Below the pieces are notes generated by a model, which worked only from the letters and a program-made list of their open reading frames with translations, was not told the DNA's origin and made no database searches. Of a stretch of 60,595 bases of DNA, positions 34,435 to 42,749 are shown piece by piece. The number at the start of each line of letters is the position of its first letter. The first letter of the stretch is position 1. Both the position numbers and the translations under genes were made by a program. The DNA comes from Gammaproteobacteria bacterium (GTDB lineage Bacteria; Pseudomonadota; Gammaproteobacteria; Steroidobacterales; Steroidobacteraceae): contig JAQGOF010000070.1 in the NCBI GenBank assembly GCA_028293745.1, forward strand, positions 1-60,595, given 5' to 3'.

Positions 34435-35745
34435 CTATGGAACCGACTCCGTCGCATCGGCGCCCCGATGGACGAGATGACCCGGCACGAGCGTGCGCCA
34501 GTGGACCCCGGGAGATAGAACGGCACTGACCCCTCGGATCGCCCGCGTGTTGGCATCGACCGCAGTGGGAGGATCCCCATTCGCCACACGCTTCACCGTG
34601 TTCAGTAGTACCCGATACAGGCGGCCGATCGCGAGGTCCGCAACCGAAAGCATCTCCTTACTTCGGTCGCGGATAGCACCTCCCGAAACCGTAACCGCGA
34701 CATCCTCCTGCGTGAAGCTGTGGATTCCAGTGAAATGTCCGGTACGGACGAGCTGGCGATTCTGATGCCATCGATTCTCGCGCGAGGGGCGCAGCGCAGT
34801 GTCTGCGGTGGCTGGTGTCATGCCGTGCCGCGCGAGCGCATCATCGTCCAGGCCCACGAACTTCAGCTGCTCACTGCGGAGCGGCTCTTCTCCGATGTTG
34901 CGCTCTGGGTTCCACCAAACATGGTAGAACCGAGTCGTCACATCGTTTACGGGAACAACCGCGAAGAACAGGTCGCCGTTAGGATTTGCGATGAAACACG
35001 GCGGAATGAATGCAGCTACCCGTGCTTCGATGCGCCGTCCTTCCGCGGACGCAATGTCGCGCAGGGCCACATAATGGAAACCGAAATCCGTGAGCTCTGC
35101 CTCGATCCGAGGCGCGGCATCGAAGGCCATCTGCTCGGTTTTTCGGGCAAAATCGAGCTCTGACTTTCCGGCCTGACTCAGAGGTGTAATGTGCAACACA
35201 CTGAGGTGTGAGGAGTCTACCAGGCCCTCCATCATCTGCACGTAGTTGCAAGTTACCATGGCCATCGCGTTAATACGGTGCGACGGCTCAACAGTCATCC
35301 ACGGCCACTCGGGCAAGGGCGGTTGCAAATCGGCAGGCCCCAGATACGTCCATACGAGACCGCCCGCCTCCCGCACCGGATAAGCTCGGGCACGAATCCG
35401 ATCCTTGAACTTCTCGTCCGCAACGTTCGGCGTATCGAGCACCTTGCCGTCCACAGCGAACTTCCAACCGTGATAGATGCAGCGAATACCGCAGCCCTCA
35501 ACCCGGCCAAGCAGCAGCGAGGCACCGCGATGGCAACAGGTCTCATCGAGCAGACCCACCTTGCCTTCCGCATCCCGGAATGCAACGAAGTGCTCGCCGA
35601 GCAATTCCACGTGCACTGGATCCCCACCGGGCTCCGGCAACTCCGACGAGGCCAACGCCGGCAACCAGTACCGGCGCATCGTTGCGCCCATCCCAGTCCC
35701 CGGGCCCACACGGCACATCAACTCGTTCTCTGCCTGTGTCAGCAT
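34435..35745 (-). CDS. Rieske oxygenase alpha subunit 1 (LigX/phthalate-dioxygenase type)
   Basis: 436 residues. Rieske cluster ligands: Cys70, His72, Cys89, His92 (CCHRGAS ... CIYHGWKF). Mononuclear iron ligands: Asp177, His180, His185 (DSSHLSVLH with H-x4-H). This layout, with MGATMRRYWLPALASSELP at the start, is that of single-component-type oxygenases such as 5,5'-dehydrodivanillate O-demethylase and phthalate 4,5-dioxygenase. It follows paralogue 2 by 51 bp. The first ~135 residues are nearly identical to paralogue 2 while the catalytic domain differs, as after a duplication with divergent substrate pockets. Needs an external reductase; the adjoining reductase gene is only a stub. Confidence 0.92.
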   Translation of the reverse strand: MLTQAENELMCRVGPGTGMGATMRRYWLPALASSELPEPGGDPVHVELLGEHFVAFRDAEGKVGLLDETCCHRGASLLLGRVEGCGIRCIYHGWKFAVDGKVLDTPNVADEKFKDRIRARAYPVREAGGLVWTYLGPADLQPPLPEWPWMTVEPSHRINAMAMVTCNYVQMMEGLVDSSHLSVLHITPLSQAGKSELDFARKTEQMAFDAAPRIEAELTDFGFHYVALRDIASAEGRRIEARVAAFIPPCFIANPNGDLFFAVVPVNDVTTRFYHVWWNPERNIGEEPLRSEQLKFVGLDDDALARHGMTPATADTALRPSRENRWHQNRQLVRTGHFTGIHSFTQEDVAVTVSGGAIRDRSKEMLSVADLAIGRLYRVLLNTVKRVANGDPPTAVDANTRAIRGVSAVLSPGVHWRTLVPGHLVHRGADATESVP

Positions 35746-35796
35746 TTTGAATCCCCCGTATGTTGCGCGCCTTGCACCGTGAGCGTTGTATGCGGC

Positions 35797-37083
35797 CTAT
35801 GCCGCGGGCTGCCGATGTTCCGGGACGAGCGCTCGCCAGTCCCCGCCGATCGCAATTTCTCCGCTGACACCCCGCACGCGGCTCAGGTTTGCACCGGGAG
35901 CCAGGCCGATCGGCGCTTCTCCCCGAGCGGCACGCCGCGCAGATTCCAAATACACGCGAAACAGCCGCCCGACGGCGAGATCCGCGATTGACAGCATCTC
36001 TTTGGTTCGATCGCGGATGGCGCCCCCGCTCACTGACGCCGCCACGTCCTCCTCGATCAGCCCGGCGATTCCGCTGAAGCTGCCACCGTCGCGTATCGAG
36101 CTGCGATCTTGGTGAAAGCGGTTTTGCCGCGTTGGACTGTCCTCTGACTTACTGTCCGGCGCTATTCCGAATGCGCGCATGCTGTCGTCGTCCAATCCGA
36201 CGAAGCGCAGCGTTTCCGTCCTGAGCGGTTCCTCGCCGATCGGGCGCGCGGCATCCCACCACACATGGAAAAAGCGGCAGGATTCGTCGTTCTCAGGCAT
36301 CACCAGTGTCGCGACGTCGCTGTTGGGATTCAGAACGATGCACGGCATAACGAAAGCCGTGATTCGTACCGCCATCGTCCCGCTCGCACGGCCCGCACGC
36401 AACGCTGCGTAGTGGAAACCGAACTCAGTCGCCTCTTCCTCAATGCGCGGAGCGAGGTCAAATTGCATCGTCGCAACTTTCGTCGCATACGTAAGGTCCG
36501 ACTGCCGGCTCGCGCGCAGACCGTTATTGTGCAGGATCCCGAGATGAGATGAATCGACGAGGCCCTCGAGCACCTGCACGAAGTTGCATCCGAGTTTATG
36601 AACCGTGACGAGCACGTGAGACGAGGACAATCCGTGCCACGGCCACTCCGGGACCGCCGGTTGCAAATCTGGAGGCCCCAGATACGTCCAAATGAGACCG
36701 GCGACCTCTCTTACCGGGTACGCCCGGGCGCGAATCCGATCCTTGAACTTGTCATCTGCGACATTTGGCGTCTCCAGCACCTTGCCGTCCACAGCAAACT
36801 TCCAGCCGTGATAGATACAGCGGATACCGCAACCCTCGACCCGGCCCAACAGCAATGAGGCACCTCGATGGCAGCAATTCTCATCGAGCAGGCCCACCTT
36901 CCCTTCTGTGTCCCGGAACGCAACGAAGTGCTCCCCGAGTAACTCCACGTGCACGGGATCTCCACCCGGATCGGGCAACTCCGACGAGGCCAGCGCCGGT
37001 AACCAGTACCGCCGGATCGTTGCGCCCATCGCAGTTCCTGGACCTACGCGGCACATCAACTCGTTCTCCGCCTGCGTCAGCAT
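35797..37083 (-). CDS. Rieske oxygenase alpha subunit 2 (LigX/phthalate-dioxygenase type)
   Basis: 428 residues with the same ligand numbering as paralogue 1: Cys70, His72, Cys89, His92, then Asp177, His180, His185 (LVDSSHLGILH). The catalytic domain diverges after about residue 145 (PWHGLSSSHVLVTVHKLGCNFVQVLEG). The start ATG at 37083 has GGCGGAG upstream and operator copy 2 lies 40 bp in front, so this is the first gene of the operator-controlled unit 37083 to 34327. Reaction is probably O-demethylation or ring hydroxylation of an aromatic acid; not resolvable further. Confidence 0.92.
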   Translation of the reverse strand: MLTQAENELMCRVGPGTAMGATIRRYWLPALASSELPDPGGDPVHVELLGEHFVAFRDTEGKVGLLDENCCHRGASLLLGRVEGCGIRCIYHGWKFAVDGKVLETPNVADDKFKDRIRARAYPVREVAGLIWTYLGPPDLQPAVPEWPWHGLSSSHVLVTVHKLGCNFVQVLEGLVDSSHLGILHNNGLRASRQSDLTYATKVATMQFDLAPRIEEEATEFGFHYAALRAGRASGTMAVRITAFVMPCIVLNPNSDVATLVMPENDESCRFFHVWWDAARPIGEEPLRTETLRFVGLDDDSMRAFGIAPDSKSEDSPTRQNRFHQDRSSIRDGGSFSGIAGLIEEDVAASVSGGAIRDRTKEMLSIADLAVGRLFRVYLESARRAARGEAPIGLAPGANLSRVRGVSGEIAIGGDWRALVPEHRQPAA

Positions 37084-37122
37084 CGGACTACTCCGCCTAA
37101 ACGTTGGCTACCTGGGCTATAG

Positions 37123-37140
37123 TACCTTCCATGGAAGATT
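37123..37140. promoter_or_regulatory. Palindromic operator, copy 2 (Rieske 2-Rieske 1)
   Basis: TACCTTCCATGGAAGATT: the 10-bp core TTCCATGGAA is perfect. Lies between the Rieske 2 start (37083) and the end of the isomerase gene (37170). I see no convincing -35 at the right spacing here. Confidence 0.75.
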
Positions 37141-37169
37141 ACTGCCAGCTCAAATCGCTCGCCACCCAC

Positions 37170-38039
37170 TTACGGCGGTCCGCTGAGCGGGGCCGGGCGC
37201 AGTTGCCGTTCCAGTTCGGTCAAGTACGCGATGCCGCGCTGCTCGGATTCGCGGCCAGGCACGGACCACACATGCTCGAGTTCGACGAGCCCGGAATAGC
37301 GCCGGTCCACAAGGCTCTGCAGAAACGGTTTCATGGCCAGCTCACCTGCCTGGGGTTCCACACGGCCCGGCACGTTCGCCACCTGAACGACTTCCACAGC
37401 GTCCCAAACTCGGTCCAAGTTTGTCAGGACGTCGCCATCCATGATCTGGACGTGTGCTGTGTCAAAGACCAGACGCACGTACGGACTCTCGACTGCGCGA
37501 ACAACGAGATATGCCTCCATCACGTGCTGCAACAGCATGTTCGGCAAAGCCTGCGAGTTCACGGCCTCGAGGCAGAGCACGACATCGTTCCGCTCGGCGC
37601 TCTCCGCCGCCTCACGAAGATTGTTGATCATGAAAGCCAGTTGCAACATTTTCGGGAGCTTCGGATCGGCGCCGCTGAGGACTGCGATCCGTCGCGCACC
37701 GACGCCTTTGGCGCAGAGAATGGCTGCATCGAGCTGGCGACGCCGGACGTGACGCGCTTCGATGGCACTCGTGCCCCACAGCGGCGCCGTTGCCATACTC
37801 ATCGGCGCATACAAGATGCACCCCGGTTCCATCGCGCAGTCGAGCAATGCGCGGCCAATGCGCTCGCTATCTACGCTCTTGCGTTGAAGGGCCAGTGCGT
37901 CCTGCACGCCTGCGAAACCCAACTCGTGCGCGAAGTTCACATGTGCAACGGGATCCGACGACCCGACACTTGCGAGAAACAAAGGGGCGTCCAGAGACCG
38001 GAAGCCGAGATGCGAGGCATACCGCAAGAGCCAAGCCAC
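37170..38039 (-). CDS. TIM-barrel sugar-phosphate isomerase/epimerase-like protein (AP endonuclease 2 superfamily)
   Basis: 289 residues from GTG 38039. Metal-ligand segments of the xylose-isomerase-like barrel are present: VLCLEAVNSQ (Glu), LVFDTAHVQIMDGD (Asp/His) and GLVELEHVW (Glu) near the C-terminus. Relatives include hydroxypyruvate isomerase and 3-dehydroshikimate dehydratase, and this superfamily is often found in aromatic or polyol catabolic islands. Starts three bases after the hydroxyacid oxidase stop, so both are one operon. Note that Rieske 2 lies further downstream but has its own operator. Confidence 0.8.
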   Translation of the reverse strand: MAWLLRYASHLGFRSLDAPLFLASVGSSDPVAHVNFAHELGFAGVQDALALQRKSVDSERIGRALLDCAMEPGCILYAPMSMATAPLWGTSAIEARHVRRRQLDAAILCAKGVGARRIAVLSGADPKLPKMLQLAFMINNLREAAESAERNDVVLCLEAVNSQALPNMLLQHVMEAYLVVRAVESPYVRLVFDTAHVQIMDGDVLTNLDRVWDAVEVVQVANVPGRVEPQAGELAMKPFLQSLVDRRYSGLVELEHVWSVPGRESEQRGIAYLTELERQLRPAPLSGPP

Positions 38040-38042
38040 AGG

Positions 38043-39191
38043 TCACTCCCGCTGGCGAAGCCAGCTCTGGTCAAGATGGGCGGCGATCGGGCACCCGACA
38101 AGCGCAAGGCAGCGGTCGAATTCTTCGGCGAGGATTGCGAATGCCCGATCAGCGCCCGCGCGCCCGCCGGCGCCAACACCGTACAAACCGGCTCGCCCAA
38201 CCATCACTGCATTAGCGCCGAGCGCGCGTGCCTTTGCGATGTCAGAGCCACGACGGATTCCTCCGTCCACAAACACCTCAGTGCGACCAGCAACTGCCGA
38301 GATGATCTCTGGCAGAGCACGAATCGCGGACGTCACCGAGTCAAGTTGACGACCCCCGTGATTCGACACCGCGATGGCGTCAACTCCGCATGCGACGGCG
38401 CGCTCTGCATCCTCGGCGTGAAGCACACCCTTCAGCACGAGGTGCCCCGGCCAATGGTCTCGCACCCACCCGATCGAGTCCCACGTCACGGACGCATCCA
38501 TGTTTGAAGTCATGAGCGCCGCAAGCGATGCGACGCTCGCGGCGCGTTGGCCGTCGACGAAGTTCTGCATGCGTGGCACACCATTAGAGAGAATTTGTCC
38601 AGTCCAGCGTGGACATCTAACAAGGTCCCAAATCAGCCGACCAGTCGGTCGCAGCGGTACCGTGAAACGATTCCTACGATCCCGCAGTCGCCTGCCGAGC
38701 AGCGGCACGTCAACCGTGATGACGAGCGACTCACAATCGATTGCGCGGGCACGCGCGATCAGAGAGAGGACAAGATCGCGGTCCTTGTACAGATACACCT
38801 GGAACCAAAGCCGCGCGTCGGGAGCGGCACGTCGAATATCCTCCATGCGGACGCTTGACGACGTACTGATCGTGAATGGGACACCGGCGCCGTGCGCCGC
38901 CTGGGCGAGCACGACATCCGCGAGGGGCCAAGCGAGTGACGCAAGGCCCGTAGGCGCGACGATCAGCGGCAAGCTCGACCTGTTTCCTAGGATCGTGCCG
39001 GAGCCATCGCGCTTTGATACGTCGACGAGCACGCGAGGACAAAACGCAAGCGAGTCAAAGTCCGCGGCATTCCAATGCAATGTGACCTCATCATCGGCGG
39101 CACCATCGATAAAATCGAACACTGCGCGTGGCAGTCTCGCACTCGCGAGAGCCCGCAGGTCTTCAATCGTGCTGGCCTCCGCTACTTTCAC
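38043..39191 (-). CDS. FMN-dependent alpha-hydroxyacid oxidase/dehydrogenase (LldD/mandelate-dehydrogenase family)
   Basis: 382 residues. Oxidises a 2-hydroxy acid to the 2-oxo acid. Family signature SNHGGRQLD at 276-284 with catalytic His278 and substrate Arg281; Lys254 (LVLKGVLHAEDA) contacts FMN; Tyr133 in WFQVYLYKDRD contacts substrate; phosphate loop DGGIRRGSDIAKARALGANAVMVGR. The only visible start is GTG 39191. The loop between 165 and 220 carries RLRDRRNRFTVPLRP as in lactate/mandelate enzymes. In the island it may oxidise a mandelate- or lactate-like side product. Confidence 0.92.
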   Translation of the reverse strand: MKVAEASTIEDLRALASARLPRAVFDFIDGAADDEVTLHWNAADFDSLAFCPRVLVDVSKRDGSGTILGNRSSLPLIVAPTGLASLAWPLADVVLAQAAHGAGVPFTISTSSSVRMEDIRRAAPDARLWFQVYLYKDRDLVLSLIARARAIDCESLVITVDVPLLGRRLRDRRNRFTVPLRPTGRLIWDLVRCPRWTGQILSNGVPRMQNFVDGQRAASVASLAALMTSNMDASVTWDSIGWVRDHWPGHLVLKGVLHAEDAERAVACGVDAIAVSNHGGRQLDSVTSAIRALPEIISAVAGRTEVFVDGGIRRGSDIAKARALGANAVMVGRAGLYGVGAGGRAGADRAFAILAEEFDRCLALVGCPIAAHLDQSWLRQRE

Positions 39192-39289
39192 GGCGGGCTC
39201 GCGGCGAGGTTAGGTGTGATGTTCACGTGGTTTTTTGGGAGTTTACGGTGATTGAACTGCCGCGCTGGTCTATGGTTGTGCTTTGCCGT

Positions 39290-39478
39290 GCCGCCGGCCT
39301 GGACGTGTTTGACGGTGAGCCTTCGATCGATCCCCGGTATCTCGAGATGGATAACGTCTTTATGACACCACACATCGGCAGCTCGACCGTAGAGGCGCGG
39401 CGACGTATGGCGGAAATCCTGGTCAGCGGCATCGAGCAGTGGCGTTGTGGGGAAAGACCTCATAATCAGGTGGCATGA
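39290..39478 (+). pseudogene. C-terminal remnant of a D-2-hydroxyacid dehydrogenase
   Basis: Homology begins abruptly at AAGLDVFDGEPSIDPRYLEMDNVFMTPHIGSSTVEARRRMAEI, the end of the NAD-binding domain and the catalytic His motif (PHIGS), and runs to the normal C-terminus at 39478. The upstream codons (ELPRWSMVVLCR) are not family-like. At least 240 N-terminal residues are missing. It lies between the divergent oxidase gene and operator copy 3. Confidence 0.75.
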
Positions 39479-39491
39479 GTATCGCTATACC

Positions 39492-39521
39492 TTGCACTCA
39501 ACCTTCCATGGAAGATAGCAT
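39492..39521 (+). promoter_or_regulatory. Promoter with palindromic operator copy 3 (esterase-SDR)
   Basis: Operator AACCTTCCATGGAAGATA at 39500-39517. A possible -35 TTGCAC (39492-39497) and -10 TAGCAT (39516-39521) are 18 bp apart with the palindrome in the spacer, 36 bp before the esterase start. Confidence 0.6.
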
Positions 39522-39556
39522 ACCTGCCGGAAGAAATCGCCGTATGGGGAGTGTCG

Positions 39557-40483
39557 ATGGGTTACGTACATCCGCGGCTACGGCCGTTGCTCGAAGCGGC
39601 ACAGGGGCGACCCACCCTCGCTGATATCTCGGTTGAGGAGGCTAGAGCGCAGATCGCGGCGCGAACTGCCTCACGCCCGCTGGGGCCGCGAGTAGACGGG
39701 GTGCTCGAGCTCGAGGCCGAGGGTCCCGGCACACCCATACCAATACGTGTGTATCGTCCGGAGCGCCCCTGCGGACTCGTCGTGGCGTTTCATGGAGGTG
39801 GTTGGCTGATGGGGAGCCGCGACAGCTTCGATGCGACGTGTAGGAACCTCGCCGTGGAATCGGGCCTTGCTGTGGCAAACGTGGAGTATCGCCTCGCCCC
39901 CGAGCACCCCTTCCCTGCCGCTATTGAAGATGCGTTTGCAGCCACTGCGTGGCTCGCTTCCGGTGGACCATCGCTGGGACTTCCCGCGGACCAGCTCGTC
40001 GTACTTGGAGAGTCGGCAGGCGGCAACCTGGCCGCAACGGTTTGTCTGATGGCGCGCGATCGTGGCGGACCAGCCATCCGGCTGCAGGTACTCGTCTATC
40101 CCGCGGTAGACGCTCGCCAGCAAACCGAGTCCTTACGGACGTTCGAGTCCGGCTATCTTCAGACAACTCGCGACGTCGCCTATGCCTGGCGCACCTATGG
40201 TGTCGGGCAGTACGTGGCAGCTGATGACTGGCGCGTCTCTCCGTTGCTCGCCAACTCTCACGCCGGACTGCCACCGGCGCTGATCATCTCTGCCGAGTGT
40301 GATGGAACGCGCGACGATTCTGAGGCCTATGCACACGCGCTTCAAGATTGCGGCGTCCCGGCGGTGCACGTTCGTTATGCCGGCATGTTGCATACCTTCT
40401 TCGGCATGCGAGGCATCGTAGACGAGGCCGCCGAGGCGCAACGACAGGTTGCCACAGCGATGCGGGCCGAAGTCACGCGCTAA
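39557..40483 (+). CDS. Alpha/beta hydrolase, HSL-type (family IV) esterase
   Basis: 308 residues from ATG 39557 (GGGGAG six bases upstream). Oxyanion motif HGGGW at 79-83; nucleophile Ser153 in GESAGG; acid Asp249 (SAECDGTRDD) and His279 (GMLHTFF) complete the triad. No signal peptide, so cytoplasmic. First gene after operator 3 and followed 21 bp later by an SDR. Inference: it cleaves an ester of the imported substrate to release the acid for the oxygenases. Confidence 0.92.
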   Translation: MGYVHPRLRPLLEAAQGRPTLADISVEEARAQIAARTASRPLGPRVDGVLELEAEGPGTPIPIRVYRPERPCGLVVAFHGGGWLMGSRDSFDATCRNLAVESGLAVANVEYRLAPEHPFPAAIEDAFAATAWLASGGPSLGLPADQLVVLGESAGGNLAATVCLMARDRGGPAIRLQVLVYPAVDARQQTESLRTFESGYLQTTRDVAYAWRTYGVGQYVAADDWRVSPLLANSHAGLPPALIISAECDGTRDDSEAYAHALQDCGVPAVHVRYAGMLHTFFGMRGIVDEAAEAQRQVATAMRAEVTR

Positions 40484-40504
40484 AAATCCGCAGTGGAGAG
40501 CACC

Positions 40505-41332
40505 ATGATCTATCCCGATAGCCATGAAGTTCCGGACTTCACGAGTCTTCTGCGCCTCGATGGACGCGCGTTCGTTGTACTCGGCGCGGGCGATGGAATG
40601 GGCCGCCAGACGGCGCACGCTTTGGGGCAGTGTGGCGCGCGAGTTCTATGCGTCGATCGCGATATGGGCCTCGCAGAAGCTGTCGCACGAGAGATCGGCG
40701 GAACTGCAACTGCCATTGCGGCCGACGTTACGAGTCGCGCGGACATGGAAAAGGTATTTTCGGTCGCCGACGCTGACTTTCGCGACGCCTTCGCGGGAGT
40801 GGTCGACATCGTGGGTATGGCCACTACCGCACCACTCAGCGCGATCGATGATGCGGCCTGGGCAGGCCAGTTCGATATCGTGCTCCGGCACGCGTACCTC
40901 ACGATACAGCTCGGCGGTCAAGCACTGGCAAAGCGCGGCGGCGGTAGCCTCACGTTCGTCGGGTCCATCTCCGGAGCGGTGAGTGTCGCTAACCAGGCGG
41001 CGTACGGCGCGGCCAAGGCAGCCCTCCATCATCTGGTGAGATGTGCCGCGCACGAACTCGGTCCTTCGGGTGTACGCGTGAATGCGGTCGCGCCAGGATT
41101 CGTGCGGACGCCACGTTTGCTCAAAGCTCTCAGTCCGGAGTTCTGGGAGGGCGTGTCTCGCGCCAATCCGCTCCGTCGCGTTGCAATCCCGGCCGACATT
41201 GCCGCTGCGATGCTCTTTCTTACAAGCGATCTGGCGCGTTACGTGACAGCCAACATCCTGACACTCGATGGAGGGACATCATCAATCGCAGCTCTACCTG
41301 AGTTCCGCGTACCGCGGCCGGCGCCCGCCTAG
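40505..41332 (+). CDS. Short-chain dehydrogenase/reductase
   Basis: 275 residues from ATG 40505 (GGAG seven bases upstream). Cofactor motif VVLGAGDGMGR at 24-34, catalytic Ser154, Tyr167 and Lys171 (YGAAK), then GVRVNAVAPGFVRTP and the C-terminal LTLDGGTSS. The Asp51 in VDRD at the end of strand 2 favours NAD(H). In operon with the esterase; convergent with Rieske 3 (22 bp). Probably oxidises an alcohol or cis-diol product. Confidence 0.9.
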   Translation: MIYPDSHEVPDFTSLLRLDGRAFVVLGAGDGMGRQTAHALGQCGARVLCVDRDMGLAEAVAREIGGTATAIAADVTSRADMEKVFSVADADFRDAFAGVVDIVGMATTAPLSAIDDAAWAGQFDIVLRHAYLTIQLGGQALAKRGGGSLTFVGSISGAVSVANQAAYGAAKAALHHLVRCAAHELGPSGVRVNAVAPGFVRTPRLLKALSPEFWEGVSRANPLRRVAIPADIAAAMLFLTSDLARYVTANILTLDGGTSSIAALPEFRVPRPAPA

Positions 41333-41354
41333 TCCTGCCGCGTTCACCAGAACC

Positions 41355-42665
41355 TCAGGCCGGCTCGCCCGCCTTTTCGCCGCGTGCGGCACCGCTCCGA
41401 ACCCAGTGGCCGGGGCAGAGCTCGCGCCATGAGGTGTCCGCGCTGACTGTTCGATCGACTGCGCGGACATTGCTGAGATCGGTGTTCGCCCCGACGGGAT
41501 CTCCAGCAGCAGCGACCGCCTTTGCGGCACTGATGAGAATCCTTCGCAGGGACACGACTGCCAGATCGGCCGGAACCAAGTGTTCCTCCGTCCTGTCGAC
41601 GATCGGCCCCATGGAGAGGGACATCGCCGCGTCTTCCTGTTGCACGCCGCCGAGCCCCGACCAATTCTCCTTCATTCCGGAGCGGTTTTGTCCCATGTTT
41701 GAATCCCAGGTCTGGTGCCAGTTGCAATCTGTGTCCGAGTAGAGCCTCGGATCGTCGAGCCCAAGGATTGTCCGTATCTTCGACCTCTCGATCGGGACGT
41801 CGGCCGACACTACGATGTAAGTCGACGTCGACTCGTCATCCATGGGCGTCTCGAAGACCGTAAAGCCCGTGGCTGGCGATGGGATAATCCGTGTCGAGGG
41901 CATGATAAACGGCACGACGCGGACGTTCATCTGTTCGGTTCCGCTGGCATCCTTCCCTGCAATCCTGACCGCCGAGTAGTAGAACCCAAAGTCAGTTGGC
42001 TCGAGTTCCAGGTCCGGGGCGTTGTCATCGACCGCGAGCGCGGCGGGGTTGAGCACATCGGGGTTTGGCGTAAATTCTTTTGCCATCCAGCCCGGGCGCG
42101 CCATATTGCTGTGAAGGATGCCCACATGCGAACTGTCGAACCCGCCCTCGGCCAGCTGCAGATAGTTGCATTTGACGTTGATGCGAAACGCCACTCGGTG
42201 AGTATCCGGAACGTCCATGAATGCGTAGCGAGGTGGCGGCGGGGTCTTCTCCGGTGGACCCATGTAGGCCCAGACGATGCCGGCGGCTTCATGCACTGGA
42301 TACGAGCGCGCCTTGACCCGATCCTTGAACTTCGGCCCCTCGTAGTTGGGCGTGTCTTGTACGCGCCCATCCACACCGAACTTCCAACCATGGTAGAGGC
42401 AGCGGATTCCGCAGTCTTCCACGCGTCCCAGTGCAAGGGACGCGCGGCGGTGCGGGCAGAGTTCATCGAGCAAGCCAACTACGCCGTTCGAATCGCGGAA
42501 AGCGACGAGCGACTCGCCCAGCAAGCGCAAGCGCAGCGGGTCACTGTCCTTTTTTGGTAACTGTGAGGACAGGCAGGCGGGAACCCAGTAGCGACGGAAT
42601 ACTTCACCCATCGGAGTGCGGGGGCCGATTCGGCAGACCAATTCGTTGTCTTCGCGACTCAGCAT
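41355..42665 (-). CDS. Rieske oxygenase alpha subunit 3 (LigX type)
   Basis: 436 residues from ATG 42665; the open frame extends 19 codons upstream without support. Same ligand positions as paralogues 1 and 2 (Cys70, His72, Cys89, His92; Asp177, His180, His185), but PHRRAS replaces CHRGAS and the whole sequence is more distant and closer to 5,5'-dehydrodivanillate O-demethylase (MGEVFRRYWVPACLSSQLPKKD). Operator copy 4 is 27 bp upstream, overlapping a good sigma-70 promoter. Monocistronic. Confidence 0.92.
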   Translation of the reverse strand: MLSREDNELVCRIGPRTPMGEVFRRYWVPACLSSQLPKKDSDPLRLRLLGESLVAFRDSNGVVGLLDELCPHRRASLALGRVEDCGIRCLYHGWKFGVDGRVQDTPNYEGPKFKDRVKARSYPVHEAAGIVWAYMGPPEKTPPPPRYAFMDVPDTHRVAFRINVKCNYLQLAEGGFDSSHVGILHSNMARPGWMAKEFTPNPDVLNPAALAVDDNAPDLELEPTDFGFYYSAVRIAGKDASGTEQMNVRVVPFIMPSTRIIPSPATGFTVFETPMDDESTSTYIVVSADVPIERSKIRTILGLDDPRLYSDTDCNWHQTWDSNMGQNRSGMKENWSGLGGVQQEDAAMSLSMGPIVDRTEEHLVPADLAVVSLRRILISAAKAVAAAGDPVGANTDLSNVRAVDRTVSADTSWRELCPGHWVRSGAARGEKAGEPA

Positions 42666-42691
42666 GATTTCGTCCTCTGGGCGCCTGTTAT

Positions 42692-42732
42692 AATCTTCCA
42701 CGGAAGATATGGCGGAACGCAAGAGCGGTCAA
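42692..42732 (-). promoter_or_regulatory. Promoter of Rieske 3 with palindromic operator copy 4
   Basis: On the minus strand: -35 TTGACC (42732-42727), 17-bp spacer, -10 TATCTT (42709-42704). The -10 is the left arm of the operator (minus-strand TATCTTCCGTGGAAGATT, 42709-42692), so a bound repressor would cover the -10. Confidence 0.72.
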
Positions 42733-42749
42733 GCAAGATTGCTTCAAGG

